A stretch of DNA of 64,000 nucleotides from Kribbella amoyensis (lineage in GTDB: Bacteria; Actinomycetota; Actinomycetes; Propionibacteriales; Kribbellaceae): positions 5,580,001 to 5,644,000 of the forward strand of contig NZ_VIVK01000001.1 in assembly GCF_007828865.1 (NCBI RefSeq), in the 5' to 3' direction. Of the stretch, positions 33,985-41,785 are shown piece by piece; the stretch's first letter is position 1, and the number at the start of each line of letters is the position of its first letter. The position numbers and the translations under genes are program-made. The notes below the pieces were generated by a model. It ran no database searches. It was not told where the DNA came from and saw only the letters and a list, made by a program, of their open reading frames with translations.

Positions 33985-35259
33985 GTGAGAGGACCGGACA
34001 ACGTGTGGGCGGCGCTCGCGACGCGACGGTACCTCGTCTCGTCGTGGCCGTGGCGCAGCTATGCCTATCTGTTGAGCTCGATCCCGGTCGGCCTCGTGAC
34101 GATCGTGCTGCTGCTCCTGGGGATCACCTTGAGCGCGCTGCTGAGCCCGCTGATCGTCGGCATCCTGATGCTGACGGGGTTCCCGCTGGTCGGCGTGGTG
34201 ATCGGCACCGTGGAGCGGTGGCGGGTCCGGGTGATGGTGCCGGGCGGCATCAGCAGCCCGCACGCCACAATGCCGGCGCGGATGACGCTGCGAGAACGGC
34301 TCCGGTTCCGCCGCCGCGAGCAGGGGTCGCTGCGCGCGCTCGGGTACGGCGTCCTGCTCGGTACCTTCGGCTGGATCGCGAGTGCCGCGTTCGCCGGGCT
34401 GAGCGCGGCGGTCATCGTGGTCACCCTGCTCGCGCCGGTCATCGCCACCGACGACCGGCTCGAGATGGGGCCGTGGAGCCTGGACAGCACGAGCGAGGGC
34501 GTCCTCTTCCTCGTCACCTTCGGCCCGCTCTGGTACGTGGTCAGCTCGTACTTCCTCGGCTGCCTCGCCGGCGCCGAGGCGGAGCTGGCCAAGGCGATGC
34601 TCGGCCCGCGCGAGGACGAACTGCGCCGCAACCTCGCCGAGCTCCGGCGCTCCCGGCTCGACCTGGTGGACGCGTTCGAGACCGAGCGCGCCCGGATCGA
34701 GCGGCACCTGCACGACGGTGTGCAGCAGCGGCTCGTCGGGTTGACGATGACGCTCGGTCTGGCCGAGCTCGACCTACCGGACGGCGAGGGCAAACGGCTC
34801 GTGGTGAAGGCGCACAGCGAGGCCGAGGCCGCGTTGGCGGATCTGCGGGAAGCAGTTCGGGGGATCCACCCACGGGTGCTGGTCGATCTCGGTCTGGAGG
34901 CCGCGGTCCGGGAGGTGGCCGACCGCAGTCCGTTGCCGGTGACGGTCCGGATGACGCTGCCGACCCGGTTGCCGCCGCCGATCGAGGCCGCGGCGTACTT
35001 CGTCATCAGCGAGGCGCTGGCCAACGTCGCCAAGCACGCCGCCGCGACGCTCTGCCAGGTCGACGGCTGGATCGGCGGCGACCGGCTGATCGTGACCGTC
35101 AGCGACAACGGCGTCGGCGGCGCGGATCCGTCGGCGGGGACCGGGTTGACCGGGCTGGTGACGCGGCTGGACGCCCTGGGCGGCACACTCGACCTCAGCA
35201 GCCCACCCGGTGGGCCGACCCGACTGAGGATGGAGTGCCCGTGCCGGCTCGACGACTGA
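33985..35259 (+). CDS. Sensor histidine kinase, NarL-partner (HisKA_3) type
   Basis: A 424-residue kinase with an N-terminal putative-sensor domain of four membrane helices in two pairs (about 25-70 and 115-200), then the HisKA_3 motif ERARIERHLHDGVQQRLVGLTMTLGLA with the phosphoacceptor His, and an ATPase domain with YFVISEALANVAKHAAA (N-box), VSDNGVGGADPSAGTGLTGLVTRL (G-boxes). The sensor domain is buried in the membrane with little outside, as in intramembrane-sensing kinases that respond to envelope stress or antibiotics. It is followed by a LuxR-type regulator (28 bp) and is divergent from a MacB-type ABC exporter, a common self-regulating resistance module. Confidence 0.92.
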   Translation: MRGPDNVWAALATRRYLVSSWPWRSYAYLLSSIPVGLVTIVLLLLGITLSALLSPLIVGILMLTGFPLVGVVIGTVERWRVRVMVPGGISSPHATMPARMTLRERLRFRRREQGSLRALGYGVLLGTFGWIASAAFAGLSAAVIVVTLLAPVIATDDRLEMGPWSLDSTSEGVLFLVTFGPLWYVVSSYFLGCLAGAEAELAKAMLGPREDELRRNLAELRRSRLDLVDAFETERARIERHLHDGVQQRLVGLTMTLGLAELDLPDGEGKRLVVKAHSEAEAALADLREAVRGIHPRVLVDLGLEAAVREVADRSPLPVTVRMTLPTRLPPPIEAAAYFVISEALANVAKHAAATLCQVDGWIGGDRLIVTVSDNGVGGADPSAGTGLTGLVTRLDALGGTLDLSSPPGGPTRLRMECPCRLDD

Positions 35260-35287
35260 CCCCGCAGCGACCGACCCGGAGGTACCC

Positions 35288-35941
35288 GTGCCGGACCGGC
35301 CGCTGAGCATCGTGCTGGCCGAGGACTCGCTGCTGCTGCGCGAGGGCCTGGCCAGCATCCTGGACCGGGCCGGCCACGAGGTCCGCGACGCGGTCGGGGA
35401 CGCCGACACGCTGCTCGCCGTGGTCCGGAAGAATCCGCCGGACCTGGTCATCACCGACGTCCGGATGCCACCCGGCCACAGCGACGAGGGGCTCCGCGCC
35501 GCCGCCGCGATCCGGGCCGGCTTCCCGACGATCGGCATCCTCGTGCTGTCCCAGTACGTCGCCGACGCGTACCTGTCGTCGTTGCTGGAGACGACCAGCG
35601 GCGGGATCGGGTACCTGCTGAAGGACCGGGTCGGGCACGTGACCGAGTTCCTCGCCTCGCTGGACCGGGTCGCCGAGGGTGGGACCGTCGTCGATCCCGA
35701 GGTGGTCCGCCAGTTGCTCGCCCGGCGCCGCGACGACGGGCCGCTGGCCGCGTTGACCCCGCGGGAGCTGGAGGTGCTGGCGTTGATGGCCGAGGGCCGG
35801 GTGAACGCGTCGATCGCCGAGCAGCTCGTGGTCAGCGAGGCCGCGGTCCGCAAGCACGTCGGCAACATCTTCGCCAAGCTCGAGCTCGAGGACGGCCTGG
35901 ACCGCCGGGTCTCCGCGGTGCTCACCTATCTGCGTCGCTGA
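35288..35941 (+). CDS. NarL/LuxR-family response regulator
   Basis: A 217-residue regulator with receiver domain (VLAEDSLLLREGL, phosphoacceptor Asp in LVITDVRMPPG, Lys in YLLKDRVGHV) and a C-terminal LuxR helix-turn-helix (LTPRELEVLALMAEGRVNASIAEQLVVSEAAVRKHVGNIFAKLEL). GTG 35288 has GGAGG upstream. It is encoded with the histidine kinase and probably controls the divergent ABC exporter. The stop is followed within 3 bp by a MerR-type promoter for the next gene, which is therefore likely to be a separate unit. Confidence 0.93.
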   Translation: MPDRPLSIVLAEDSLLLREGLASILDRAGHEVRDAVGDADTLLAVVRKNPPDLVITDVRMPPGHSDEGLRAAAAIRAGFPTIGILVLSQYVADAYLSSLLETTSGGIGYLLKDRVGHVTEFLASLDRVAEGGTVVDPEVVRQLLARRRDDGPLAALTPRELEVLALMAEGRVNASIAEQLVVSEAAVRKHVGNIFAKLELEDGLDRRVSAVLTYLRR

Positions 35942-35943
35942 CC

Positions 35944-35974
35944 TTGACCTCAACCCAGGTCGAGGTCGGAGGAT
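35944..35974 (+). promoter_or_regulatory. MerR-type promoter/operator
   Basis: -35 TTGACC (35944-35949) and -10 GAGGAT (35969-35974) are separated by 19 bp, the long spacer typical of MerR-family promoters. Between them ACCTCAACC and GGTCGAGGT (35947-35966) form an 8-of-9 inverted repeat, close to SoxR-type CCTCAA/TTGAGG boxes. It drives the CoA-binding gene at 36021. No merR gene lies in the window. Confidence 0.6.
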
Positions 35975-36020
35975 GGGGCCCGGCCGGACCGAACCACCGG
36001 CCCGCCGAGAGAGGACGGAC

Positions 36021-36437
36021 ATGACGAGCTGGGCGGACGAGAGCGACATCCGCGCGATCCTGGCCGACTGCGAGACCTGGGCCGTGGTCGGCCTGTCGAC
36101 CAACAAGGGCCGGGCGGCGTACGGGGTGGCGCGGTTCCTGCAGGAGAAGGGGAAACGGATCGTCCCGGTGCACCCGTCGGCCGAGCAGGTGCACGGGGAG
36201 CCGGGGTACGCGAGCCTCGCGGACATCCCGTTCGCGGTGGACTGCGTGGACGTGTTCGTCCGGTCCGAGCTGGCCGGGGACATCGCGGACCAGGCGGTGG
36301 GAATCAACGCCCGCGCGGTCTGGTTCCAGCTGGATGTGACGGATCCGGACGCCTACGCCCGGACGACGGCGGCGGGACTGACGATGGTGATGGACCGCTG
36401 CCCGGCGATCGAGTGGGGCCGGCTGGGTCCGTCCTGA
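36021..36437 (+). CDS. CoA-binding domain protein (YccU-like)
   Basis: A 138-residue single-domain Rossmann protein: WAVVGLSTNKGRAAYGVARFLQEKGKRIVPVHPSAEQVHGE, then DCVDVFVRSELAGDIADQAVGINARAVWFQLDV and a final MVMDRCPAIEW. This is the CoA_binding_2 family (E. coli YccU), which binds CoA or a related nucleotide and has no proven reaction. The Cys in MDRCPAIE is conserved in the family. Expression probably depends on a MerR-type regulator (see the promoter at 35944), hinting at redox or electrophile stress. It is followed 38 bp later by a PPOX-class oxidoreductase. Confidence 0.85.
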   Translation: MTSWADESDIRAILADCETWAVVGLSTNKGRAAYGVARFLQEKGKRIVPVHPSAEQVHGEPGYASLADIPFAVDCVDVFVRSELAGDIADQAVGINARAVWFQLDVTDPDAYARTTAAGLTMVMDRCPAIEWGRLGPS

Positions 36438-36475
36438 CGTCAGCGGAGTTCACTGCACCCGATCGAGAGGGTCCT

Positions 36476-36898
36476 ATGTTCACGATCGACACGTCCACCG
36501 GCTTCGGTGCCCGGATCGAGAAGCAGCTGGCCGGCGAGGAGGTGCTCTGGCTGACAACGGTCGGCCGCTCCGGGACGCCCGCGCCGAACCCGGTGTGGTT
36601 CCTCTGGACCGGCGAGCACGTCCTGGTCTTCAGCCAGCAGGCGAAGGCGAAGCTGCACAACGTGGCCGCGAATCCCCGGGTCGCGCTCAACTTCAACGCC
36701 ACCCACACCGGCGGCGACGTCGGCGTGATCAGCGGCGACGCGGTGATCGACGAAGCCGGCCCGAGTCCCGAGGAGCTGACCGCGTACAACGCGAAGTACG
36801 GCGCCTCGATCACCGGCCTCGGGATGACCGCCGAGTCGTTCCACGCGGAGTACTCGGCGCTGATCCGGATCACCCCGGACAAGCTGCGCGGCTTCTGA
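36476..36898 (+). CDS. PPOX-class F420-dependent oxidoreductase (TIGR03667/Rv3369-like)
   Basis: A 140-residue split-barrel protein: VLWLTTVGRSGTPAPNPVWFLWTGEHVLVFSQQAKAKLHNVAANPRVALNFN is the flavin/F420-binding half, and the C-terminal half ends SALIRITPDKLRGF. The length and PNPVWFLW motif match the TIGR03667 group (M. tuberculosis Rv3369), predicted to use F420 or flavin to reduce unknown substrates. ATG 36476 follows GAGAGGG. It is probably co-transcribed with the CoA-binding gene, and a long hairpin after its stop ends the unit. Confidence 0.82.
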   Translation: MFTIDTSTGFGARIEKQLAGEEVLWLTTVGRSGTPAPNPVWFLWTGEHVLVFSQQAKAKLHNVAANPRVALNFNATHTGGDVGVISGDAVIDEAGPSPEELTAYNAKYGASITGLGMTAESFHAEYSALIRITPDKLRGF

Positions 36899-36904
36899 TT
36901 CCAG

Positions 36905-36946
36905 GTACCGAGGTCCGCTCGCACAGCAGCGGGCGGACCTCGGTAC
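36905..36946. terminator. Perfect 14-bp hairpin between convergent genes
   Basis: GTACCGAGGTCCGC at 36905-36918 pairs exactly with GCGGACCTCGGTAC at 36933-36946 (14-nt loop). It starts 7 nt after the PPOX stop and ends 7 nt before the DUF2630 stop on the other strand, so it can terminate both. Confidence 0.8.
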
Positions 36947-36953
36947 GCCGGGC

Positions 36954-37202
36954 TCAGTTCAGGTAGCCCTCGACCGTCTCGGCCGAGCGGGCGGCCGCGG
37001 AGTCCGGGTCCTCGCCGAACTCGCGCTTGGCGCGGCGCTGGCGGAGCAGGTCCCAGCACTGGTCCAGCTCGGACTCGAGGGCGCGCAGCCGGGTCCGCTC
37101 CTCGCTGTCGTCGACAGTGCCGGCGCTGTGCTTGCTGCGGAGCTCGTGCTCCTCGGCCACCAGGTCGTTGATGCGGTCGAAGATGCCTTTGTCGTCGGTC
37201 AT
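36954..37202 (-). CDS. DUF2630 family protein
   Basis: An 82-residue, charged, largely helical protein: FDRINDLVAEEHELRSKH, then LRALESELDQCWDLLRQRRAKREFGEDPD and a terminal VEGYLN. The QCWDLLRQRRAKREFGEDP signature is diagnostic of DUF2630, a conserved actinobacterial family of unknown function that probably forms a helical hairpin. ATG 37202 overlaps the stop of the FetB-like permease (ATGA), so the two are translated together. Confidence 0.85.
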   Translation of the reverse strand: MTDDKGIFDRINDLVAEEHELRSKHSAGTVDDSEERTRLRALESELDQCWDLLRQRRAKREFGEDPDSAAARSAETVEGYLN

Positions 37203-37966
37203 GAGGAAACGGTACGCCCGTCCGGCAGCCGGGACCGGGCCAGGAGCTCGGTGGTGATCAGGATCGCCAGTGCCTCGGCCGCGATCAGCCCGAGCAGGAC
37301 GACCAGCTGCAACGCGGCGGCGGCGGTCGGTGAGGCACCGCCGAGCACCATCCCGACGAACGCGCCGGGCAGCGTGACCAGGCCGACCGTGCGGGTCTGG
37401 TCGAGCGCGGGCAGCAGCGCGTCGCCCGCGACCGGTCCGGCCACCAGCTTGAACGCGTCCCGTGGCATCAGGCCGATCGACAACCCGGCCTCGAACTCGC
37501 CGAAGCGGGTCCCGTACTCCGACAGCAGCCGCCGGCCCGCCAGCGTGGTCGCGTTCATCGCGCCGCCGATGACGATGCCGCCTATCGGCAGGATGGTCTC
37601 CGGGTTGCGCGGCACCACGCCCGGCAGGATCAGGAGCAGCAGGACCACGCCCGCTCCGCCGCCGATCGCGAGCGCGCAGTAGGCGTACTGCCGTGGGACG
37701 GCCGCGGTGGACCGGATCCGCCGCGTGCTCGTCACGGTCGCCACGGTGAACATCACCAGGACGAACGCGAGCGCACCCCACAGCGACTGCAGCGCGAATC
37801 CGACGACAAGGCCGACCGCCGCCAGCTGGACCACGGCCCGTAGTCCGGCCGTGACGATGCCGCGGTCGTGCCGCAGTTCGGCGTACCGGGACGCGACGAC
37901 CGCGATCGCCACCAGGAGCGGCAGGACCACGACCGCGGACGTCCCCAGGCCGGTGTCGAACGACAT
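37199..37966 (-). CDS. UPF0014 / FetB-like ABC transporter permease
   Basis: A 255-residue membrane protein with about seven helices. The family signature NPETILPIGGIVIGGAMNATTLAGRRLLSE, followed by MPRDAFKLVAGPVAGDALLPALDQTRTVGLVTLPGAFVGMVLGGASP, identifies the UPF0014 family. E. coli FetB of this family works with the ATPase FetA in iron export and oxidative-stress resistance. No FetA-like ATPase is adjacent, so the partner must be elsewhere or absent. It is the first gene of a two-gene unit with DUF2630. Confidence 0.82.
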   Translation of the reverse strand: MSFDTGLGTSAVVVLPLLVAIAVVASRYAELRHDRGIVTAGLRAVVQLAAVGLVVGFALQSLWGALAFVLVMFTVATVTSTRRIRSTAAVPRQYAYCALAIGGGAGVVLLLLILPGVVPRNPETILPIGGIVIGGAMNATTLAGRRLLSEYGTRFGEFEAGLSIGLMPRDAFKLVAGPVAGDALLPALDQTRTVGLVTLPGAFVGMVLGGASPTAAAALQLVVLLGLIAAEALAILITTELLARSRLPDGRTVSS

Positions 37967-38013
37967 CCGGACATTTCACCACGCGCCCCGGACGGATCCG
38001 GGGGAGCCGCGGT

Positions 38014-39723
38014 TCAGCGCTCGCGGAAGTCCGCCTCGTCGTACGCGTACCGGCCGGCCTCGCCGCGATCCACCTTGGCCGCCTCGTCGGTGCGCAGCTC
38101 GATCCGGCGGATCTTGCCCGAGATCGTCTTCGGCAGCTCGGCGAACTCGATCCGCCGGATCCGCTGGTACGGCGCCAGGTGCTCGCGGCAGAAGGCCAGG
38201 ATCTCGCCGGCCAGTTCGCGCGACGGCTCCCGCCCGGCCACCAGCACCACGTACGCCTTCGGCACGGCGAGCCGGACCGGGTCGGGCGACGGGACGACCG
38301 CGGCCTCGGCGACCGCGGGGTGCTCGATCAGGACCGACTCGAGCTCGAACGGGGAGATCCGGTAGTCGCTCGCCTTGAACACGTCGTCCGCGCGGCCGAC
38401 GTACGTGACGTACCCGTCCTCGTCCCGGCTCGCGACGTCGCCGGTGTGGTAGAACCCGCCCCGCATCGCCTCGTCGGTGAGCTCCTTGGCGTCGCGGTAC
38501 CCACGCATCAGCGGGACCGGCGGGGGAACGAGCTCGATACAGATCTCGCCGTCGTCGCCCACCTCGCCGGTGGCGGGATCGACCAGCGCGATCGAGTACC
38601 CGGGCAGCGGCCGGCCCATCGAGCCCAGCTTGACCGGCTGACCCGGCGGGTTGCCGATCTGCGCGGTCGTCTCGGTCTGGCCGTACCCGTCCCGGATGGT
38701 GATGCCCCAGGCGCTGCGGACCTGCTCGATCACCTCGGGGTTCAGCGGCTCGCCGGCCGAGATGCACTCGCGGATCTGCACGTCGACCGCCGACAGGTCC
38801 GCCTGGATGAGCATCCGCCACACCGTCGGCGGCGCGCAGAACGTGGTCACGCCGTACGTCTGCAGGACCCGCAGCATCTTCTCGGCGTCGAAGCGGCCGT
38901 AGTTGTACAGGAAGACGGTCGCCCCCGCGTTCCAGGGCGCGAAGACGTTGCTCCACGAGTGCTTGGCCCAGCCGGGGGACGACACGTTGAGGTGGACGTC
39001 GCCGGGCTGCAGACCGATCCAGTACATCGTCGACAGGTGGCCGACCGGGTAGCTCACCTGGGTGTGCTCGACCAGCTTGGGCCGGCTCGTCGTCCCGGAG
39101 GTGAAGTACAGCAGCAACGAGTCGTCGGCCGACGTGTCCACCTCAGGGACAGGACCGTCGTACCCCGTGGAGTCGTCGTAGTGCAGCCAGCCCTCGACCG
39201 CGTCCCCGACAGCGACCCGTAGGCAGTGGTCGGCGATCCCCGCGTACCGCGGCGCGTCGGCCGCGGCCGTGACCACGGCCCGTACGCCGCCTCGGTCGAT
39301 CCGGTCGGCCAGGTCCGCGTCGGTCAGCAGCGTGGTCGCGGGGATCATCACCGCGCCGGCCCGGATACAGCCGAGCATGACTTCCCACAGCGGCACCGTG
39401 TTGCCGAGCACGATCAGGACCCGGTCACCCGGCTGCAACCCGGCCTCGGTCAGCCAGCCGGCCACCTGGCGGGACCGGTGCGCCATCTCCGCGTAGGTCA
39501 GCGAGTTCACCTCGCCGTCCTCCTCGACGATGGTGAGCGCGGCCACCTCCGGCTGCTCGACGGCGAGCGCGTCGAACCAGTCGCGGGCCCAGTTGAACCG
39601 GTCGAATCTCGGCCAGTCGAAGTCACGGTAGGCGGTCTCGTAGTTCTCGCGGTGCGCGATCAGGAAGTCGCGGGCGGCGCGGAAGGTCCGGGTCGGCTCG
39701 GCCGTGCTCTGTTCCTCGCTCAT
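38014..39723 (-). CDS. AMP-forming acyl-CoA synthetase (ACSM-like)
   Basis: A 569-residue ANL-superfamily ligase with the P-loop LLLYFTSGTTSRPKLVEHT, adenine motif ISAGEPLNPEVIEQV ... IRDGYGQTETT, the hinge Asp region GFYHTGDVASRDEDGYVTYVGRADDVFKASDYRISPFELES, and the catalytic C-terminal Lys in LPKTISGKIRRIELR. It activates a carboxylate as acyl-AMP and transfers it to CoA. The overall pattern recalls medium-chain acyl-CoA synthetases (ACSM family) rather than acetyl-CoA synthetase. The chain length is inferred. A CATAGT hexamer 7 nt before the ATG suggests a leaderless transcript divergent from the GAF-ANTAR gene. Confidence 0.9.
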   Translation of the reverse strand: MSEEQSTAEPTRTFRAARDFLIAHRENYETAYRDFDWPRFDRFNWARDWFDALAVEQPEVAALTIVEEDGEVNSLTYAEMAHRSRQVAGWLTEAGLQPGDRVLIVLGNTVPLWEVMLGCIRAGAVMIPATTLLTDADLADRIDRGGVRAVVTAAADAPRYAGIADHCLRVAVGDAVEGWLHYDDSTGYDGPVPEVDTSADDSLLLYFTSGTTSRPKLVEHTQVSYPVGHLSTMYWIGLQPGDVHLNVSSPGWAKHSWSNVFAPWNAGATVFLYNYGRFDAEKMLRVLQTYGVTTFCAPPTVWRMLIQADLSAVDVQIRECISAGEPLNPEVIEQVRSAWGITIRDGYGQTETTAQIGNPPGQPVKLGSMGRPLPGYSIALVDPATGEVGDDGEICIELVPPPVPLMRGYRDAKELTDEAMRGGFYHTGDVASRDEDGYVTYVGRADDVFKASDYRISPFELESVLIEHPAVAEAAVVPSPDPVRLAVPKAYVVLVAGREPSRELAGEILAFCREHLAPYQRIRRIEFAELPKTISGKIRRIELRTDEAAKVDRGEAGRYAYDEADFRER

Positions 39724-39730
39724 GTCCCGC

Positions 39731-39736
39731 ACTATG
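39731..39736 (-). promoter_or_regulatory. Candidate -10 for the acyl-CoA synthetase gene
   Basis: CATAGT on the minus strand lies 7 nt before the ATG at 39723 and no Shine-Dalgarno is present. It fits the spacing of other leaderless starts in the window. Confidence 0.4.
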
Positions 39737-39803
39737 GCCGACCCGGTGCCCGGCGGCAATCGCGGCTCGCGCGTCCGGGGTGGCGTGCGGCGACAGCCGG
39801 GTG

Positions 39804-39809
39804 TTAGGT
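39804..39809 (+). promoter_or_regulatory. Candidate -10 for the GAF-ANTAR gene
   Basis: TTAGGT lies 6 nt before GTG 39816. The GGAAGG immediately before the start is too close to act as a normal ribosome site, so leaderless initiation is preferred, with low certainty. Confidence 0.35.
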
Positions 39810-39815
39810 GGAAGG

Positions 39816-40586
39816 GTGGGTGCGCAGGACCGAGAGCACGGGGCAGCTGAGACACGGCCCCCGACGGCGGACGGCGGGACGACGATCGGCCGGGACGCGC
39901 CGGCCGTCGAGCTGAGCCGGCTGGCCCGGGAGTCGCAGGACGCGCCCGACCTGGAGGCGAGCCTGCGGGACATCGTCACCGGTGCGGTCGAGCTGGTCCC
40001 CGGCGTCGAGGAGGGCGCGGTCGCGGAGGTGATCCGGCCGGACCGGATCCGGGAGCGGGCAGCCTCGGGCTACCTGCCCGCCCTGGTTGATCACGTGATG
40101 GTCGACGTCGGGGAGGGTCCCTGCCTGGACGCCGTCTGGCAGCACAAGACCGTCCGCGTGACCGACATGAGCCGGGAGTCGCGCTGGCCCCGGTTCGCGC
40201 CGCGGGCGGCGGCTCTCGGCGCGGCCAGCATGCTGTCGTTCCAGCTGTTCGTGACTGGGGACAGCATGGCCGCTCTCACCCTGTACAGCAGCCGGCCGCG
40301 CGCGTTCACCGACGAGTCCGAGCACGTCGGCATGCTTTTCGCGGCGCACGCGGCGGTGGCGTACGCCGGGACACAGGAGCTGGAGCAGTTGCGGGCCGCG
40401 ATGGAGACGCGGGACCTGATCGGCCAGGCGATGGGGATCATGATGGAGCGGTTCAACCTGACCGCGGACCAGGCGTTCGCGACGCTGGCCAGGTTCAGCC
40501 AGGACGCCGGGCGTGAACTGCGGGACGTCGCCACCGAGATCATCGGCGACGCCGAGGCGGGTGCGCGCAGGCACCGCTTGACCTGA
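39816..40586 (+). CDS. GAF and ANTAR domain RNA-binding regulator
   Basis: A 256-residue protein with a GAF domain (about residues 40-175: GAVELVPGVEEGAVAEVI ... VGEGPCLDAVWQHKTVRVTDM ... MLSFQLFVTGDSMAALTLYSS) and a C-terminal ANTAR domain (LRAAMETRDLIGQAMGIMMERFNLTADQAFATLARFSQDAGRELRDVA). ANTAR domains bind paired RNA hairpins to stop transcription termination, and the GAF domain is the likely sensor. Several GTG starts are possible; 39816 has the best-placed promoter. It faces the acyl-CoA synthetase gene divergently. Its RNA targets are not evident nearby. Confidence 0.88.
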   Translation: MGAQDREHGAAETRPPTADGGTTIGRDAPAVELSRLARESQDAPDLEASLRDIVTGAVELVPGVEEGAVAEVIRPDRIRERAASGYLPALVDHVMVDVGEGPCLDAVWQHKTVRVTDMSRESRWPRFAPRAAALGAASMLSFQLFVTGDSMAALTLYSSRPRAFTDESEHVGMLFAAHAAVAYAGTQELEQLRAAMETRDLIGQAMGIMMERFNLTADQAFATLARFSQDAGRELRDVATEIIGDAEAGARRHRLT

Positions 40587-40590
40587 CGGT

Positions 40591-41739
40591 TCAGCTCAGG
40601 TTGAGGGCCAGCACCGCGCCCGCGAGGACGAGCGGGGTGAGAATGAGGCCGCGCCAGAGGAACGACCACCAGGAGATGTGTACGCCCGCCGTGCGGCACC
40701 GGTCCCGCCACAACAGGGTGGCCAGCGAGCCCCACAGCGTGAGCAGGCAGCCGAAGTTCACGCCGATCAGCAGCAGGGTCAGCCGCCGCCCCTCGGTCGC
40801 GGCCACCGGTTCCATCGCCAGGTAGGCGGGCAGGTTGTCGACCGCGTTCGCGCCGGCCGCCGCCGTCGTGGTCAGCCGCAGGTCGGCGAGCAACCCGTCG
40901 GACGAGGTGCCCGCGATCTCGCCGAGGACCCGCTCCAGTCCGTGCTCGGTCAGCGCGGCGACCAGCAGGAACAACCCGACCACCGTGACGACCAGCCGCC
41001 ACGGGATCAGCGACCAGGTCAGCTCGTCGCGGCGGCGGACCGCGAACAGCCCGATCAGGATCAGCGCACCCACCCCGGCCGGCCAGGCGACCTCGACGCC
41101 GGACACGAAGGCCGGCCCGAGTGCCAGGCAGACCCCGGCCGCTCCCCAGAAGAGCACCTTGTCGTCCACCACCGGAGTCGGCGGGACGGCGTACGGGCGG
41201 CCGAGGTCGCGGTGGAAGAGCGCGGCCAGGACTGCGACCGTGATGAGGATCGCGGCGAGCGCGGGTCGCCAGCTCAGTCCGAGGTAGTCGCGCAGGCCGA
41301 GATCGAGCTGGTGGAACTGGTGCAGGGCGAGCAGGTTCGTGAGGTTCGACACGGGCAGCAGCAGGGACGCGGTCCCGGCCAGCCAGACCGTCGTGAAGGC
41401 GAACAACTTCGGCGGGAGCTGGAGCTGGCGCGCCATCGCGAGCACCACCGGGGTCAGCAGGACAGCCGCCGTGTCGAGCGAGAGCACCACCGTGGACGCG
41501 GTCGCCAGCGCGACCACGAGCAGCCACAGCCGCCACGTGCGGCCTTTGCCGAGGTGGGCCGCTTCCCGCGCGGCCACGTCGAACACCTTCGCGGTGTCCG
41601 CCAGCCCGGCGATCACGGTCACCGCGACCAGGAAGATCAGGACCGGCCCGATCCGCTCGATCACGGCCAGCGCGTCGCCGGCACCGAGCAGCCCTGTTCC
41701 GAGCACACCCAGCGCCCCGAGTGCGCTCACCCACCACAT
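40591..41739 (-). CDS. ArsB/SLC13-type ion transporter permease
   Basis: The 382-residue protein has about ten to eleven helices and the two symmetric IT-superfamily hairpins: LSLDTAAVLLTPVVLAMARQL ... LPVSNLTNLLALHQF in the first half, and GANAVDNLPAYLAMEP in the second. These are where ArsB, NhaD and citrate/DASS transporters bind ion and substrate. No ars genes are adjacent, so an arsenite role is not supported; an anion/proton or sodium-coupled transporter is more general. ATG 41739 follows GGAGGT. It is convergent with the GAF-ANTAR gene (4 bp between stops) and divergent from the PatA-like gene. Confidence 0.8.
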   Translation of the reverse strand: MWWVSALGALGVLGTGLLGAGDALAVIERIGPVLIFLVAVTVIAGLADTAKVFDVAAREAAHLGKGRTWRLWLLVVALATASTVVLSLDTAAVLLTPVVLAMARQLQLPPKLFAFTTVWLAGTASLLLPVSNLTNLLALHQFHQLDLGLRDYLGLSWRPALAAILITVAVLAALFHRDLGRPYAVPPTPVVDDKVLFWGAAGVCLALGPAFVSGVEVAWPAGVGALILIGLFAVRRRDELTWSLIPWRLVVTVVGLFLLVAALTEHGLERVLGEIAGTSSDGLLADLRLTTTAAAGANAVDNLPAYLAMEPVAATEGRRLTLLLIGVNFGCLLTLWGSLATLLWRDRCRTAGVHISWWSFLWRGLILTPLVLAGAVLALNLS

Positions 41740-41772
41740 GGAATTCGCCGACCTCCGGTGCCTCGTCCTTAG

Positions 41773-41778
41773 TACGCT
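41773..41778 (+). promoter_or_regulatory. -10 element for a leaderless patA-like transcript
   Basis: TACGCT lies exactly 7 nt before GTG 41786 with no Shine-Dalgarno. A CCGACC at 41748-41753 is a possible -35 with a 19-nt spacer. Confidence 0.45.
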
Positions 41779-41785
41779 GGGCCGC

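Noticed and set aside
40591..41739. ArsB arsenite pump
   Set aside because: Fold matches the ion-transporter superfamily, but no arsR, arsC or arsD genes are nearby and no arsenite-specific signature was recognised.
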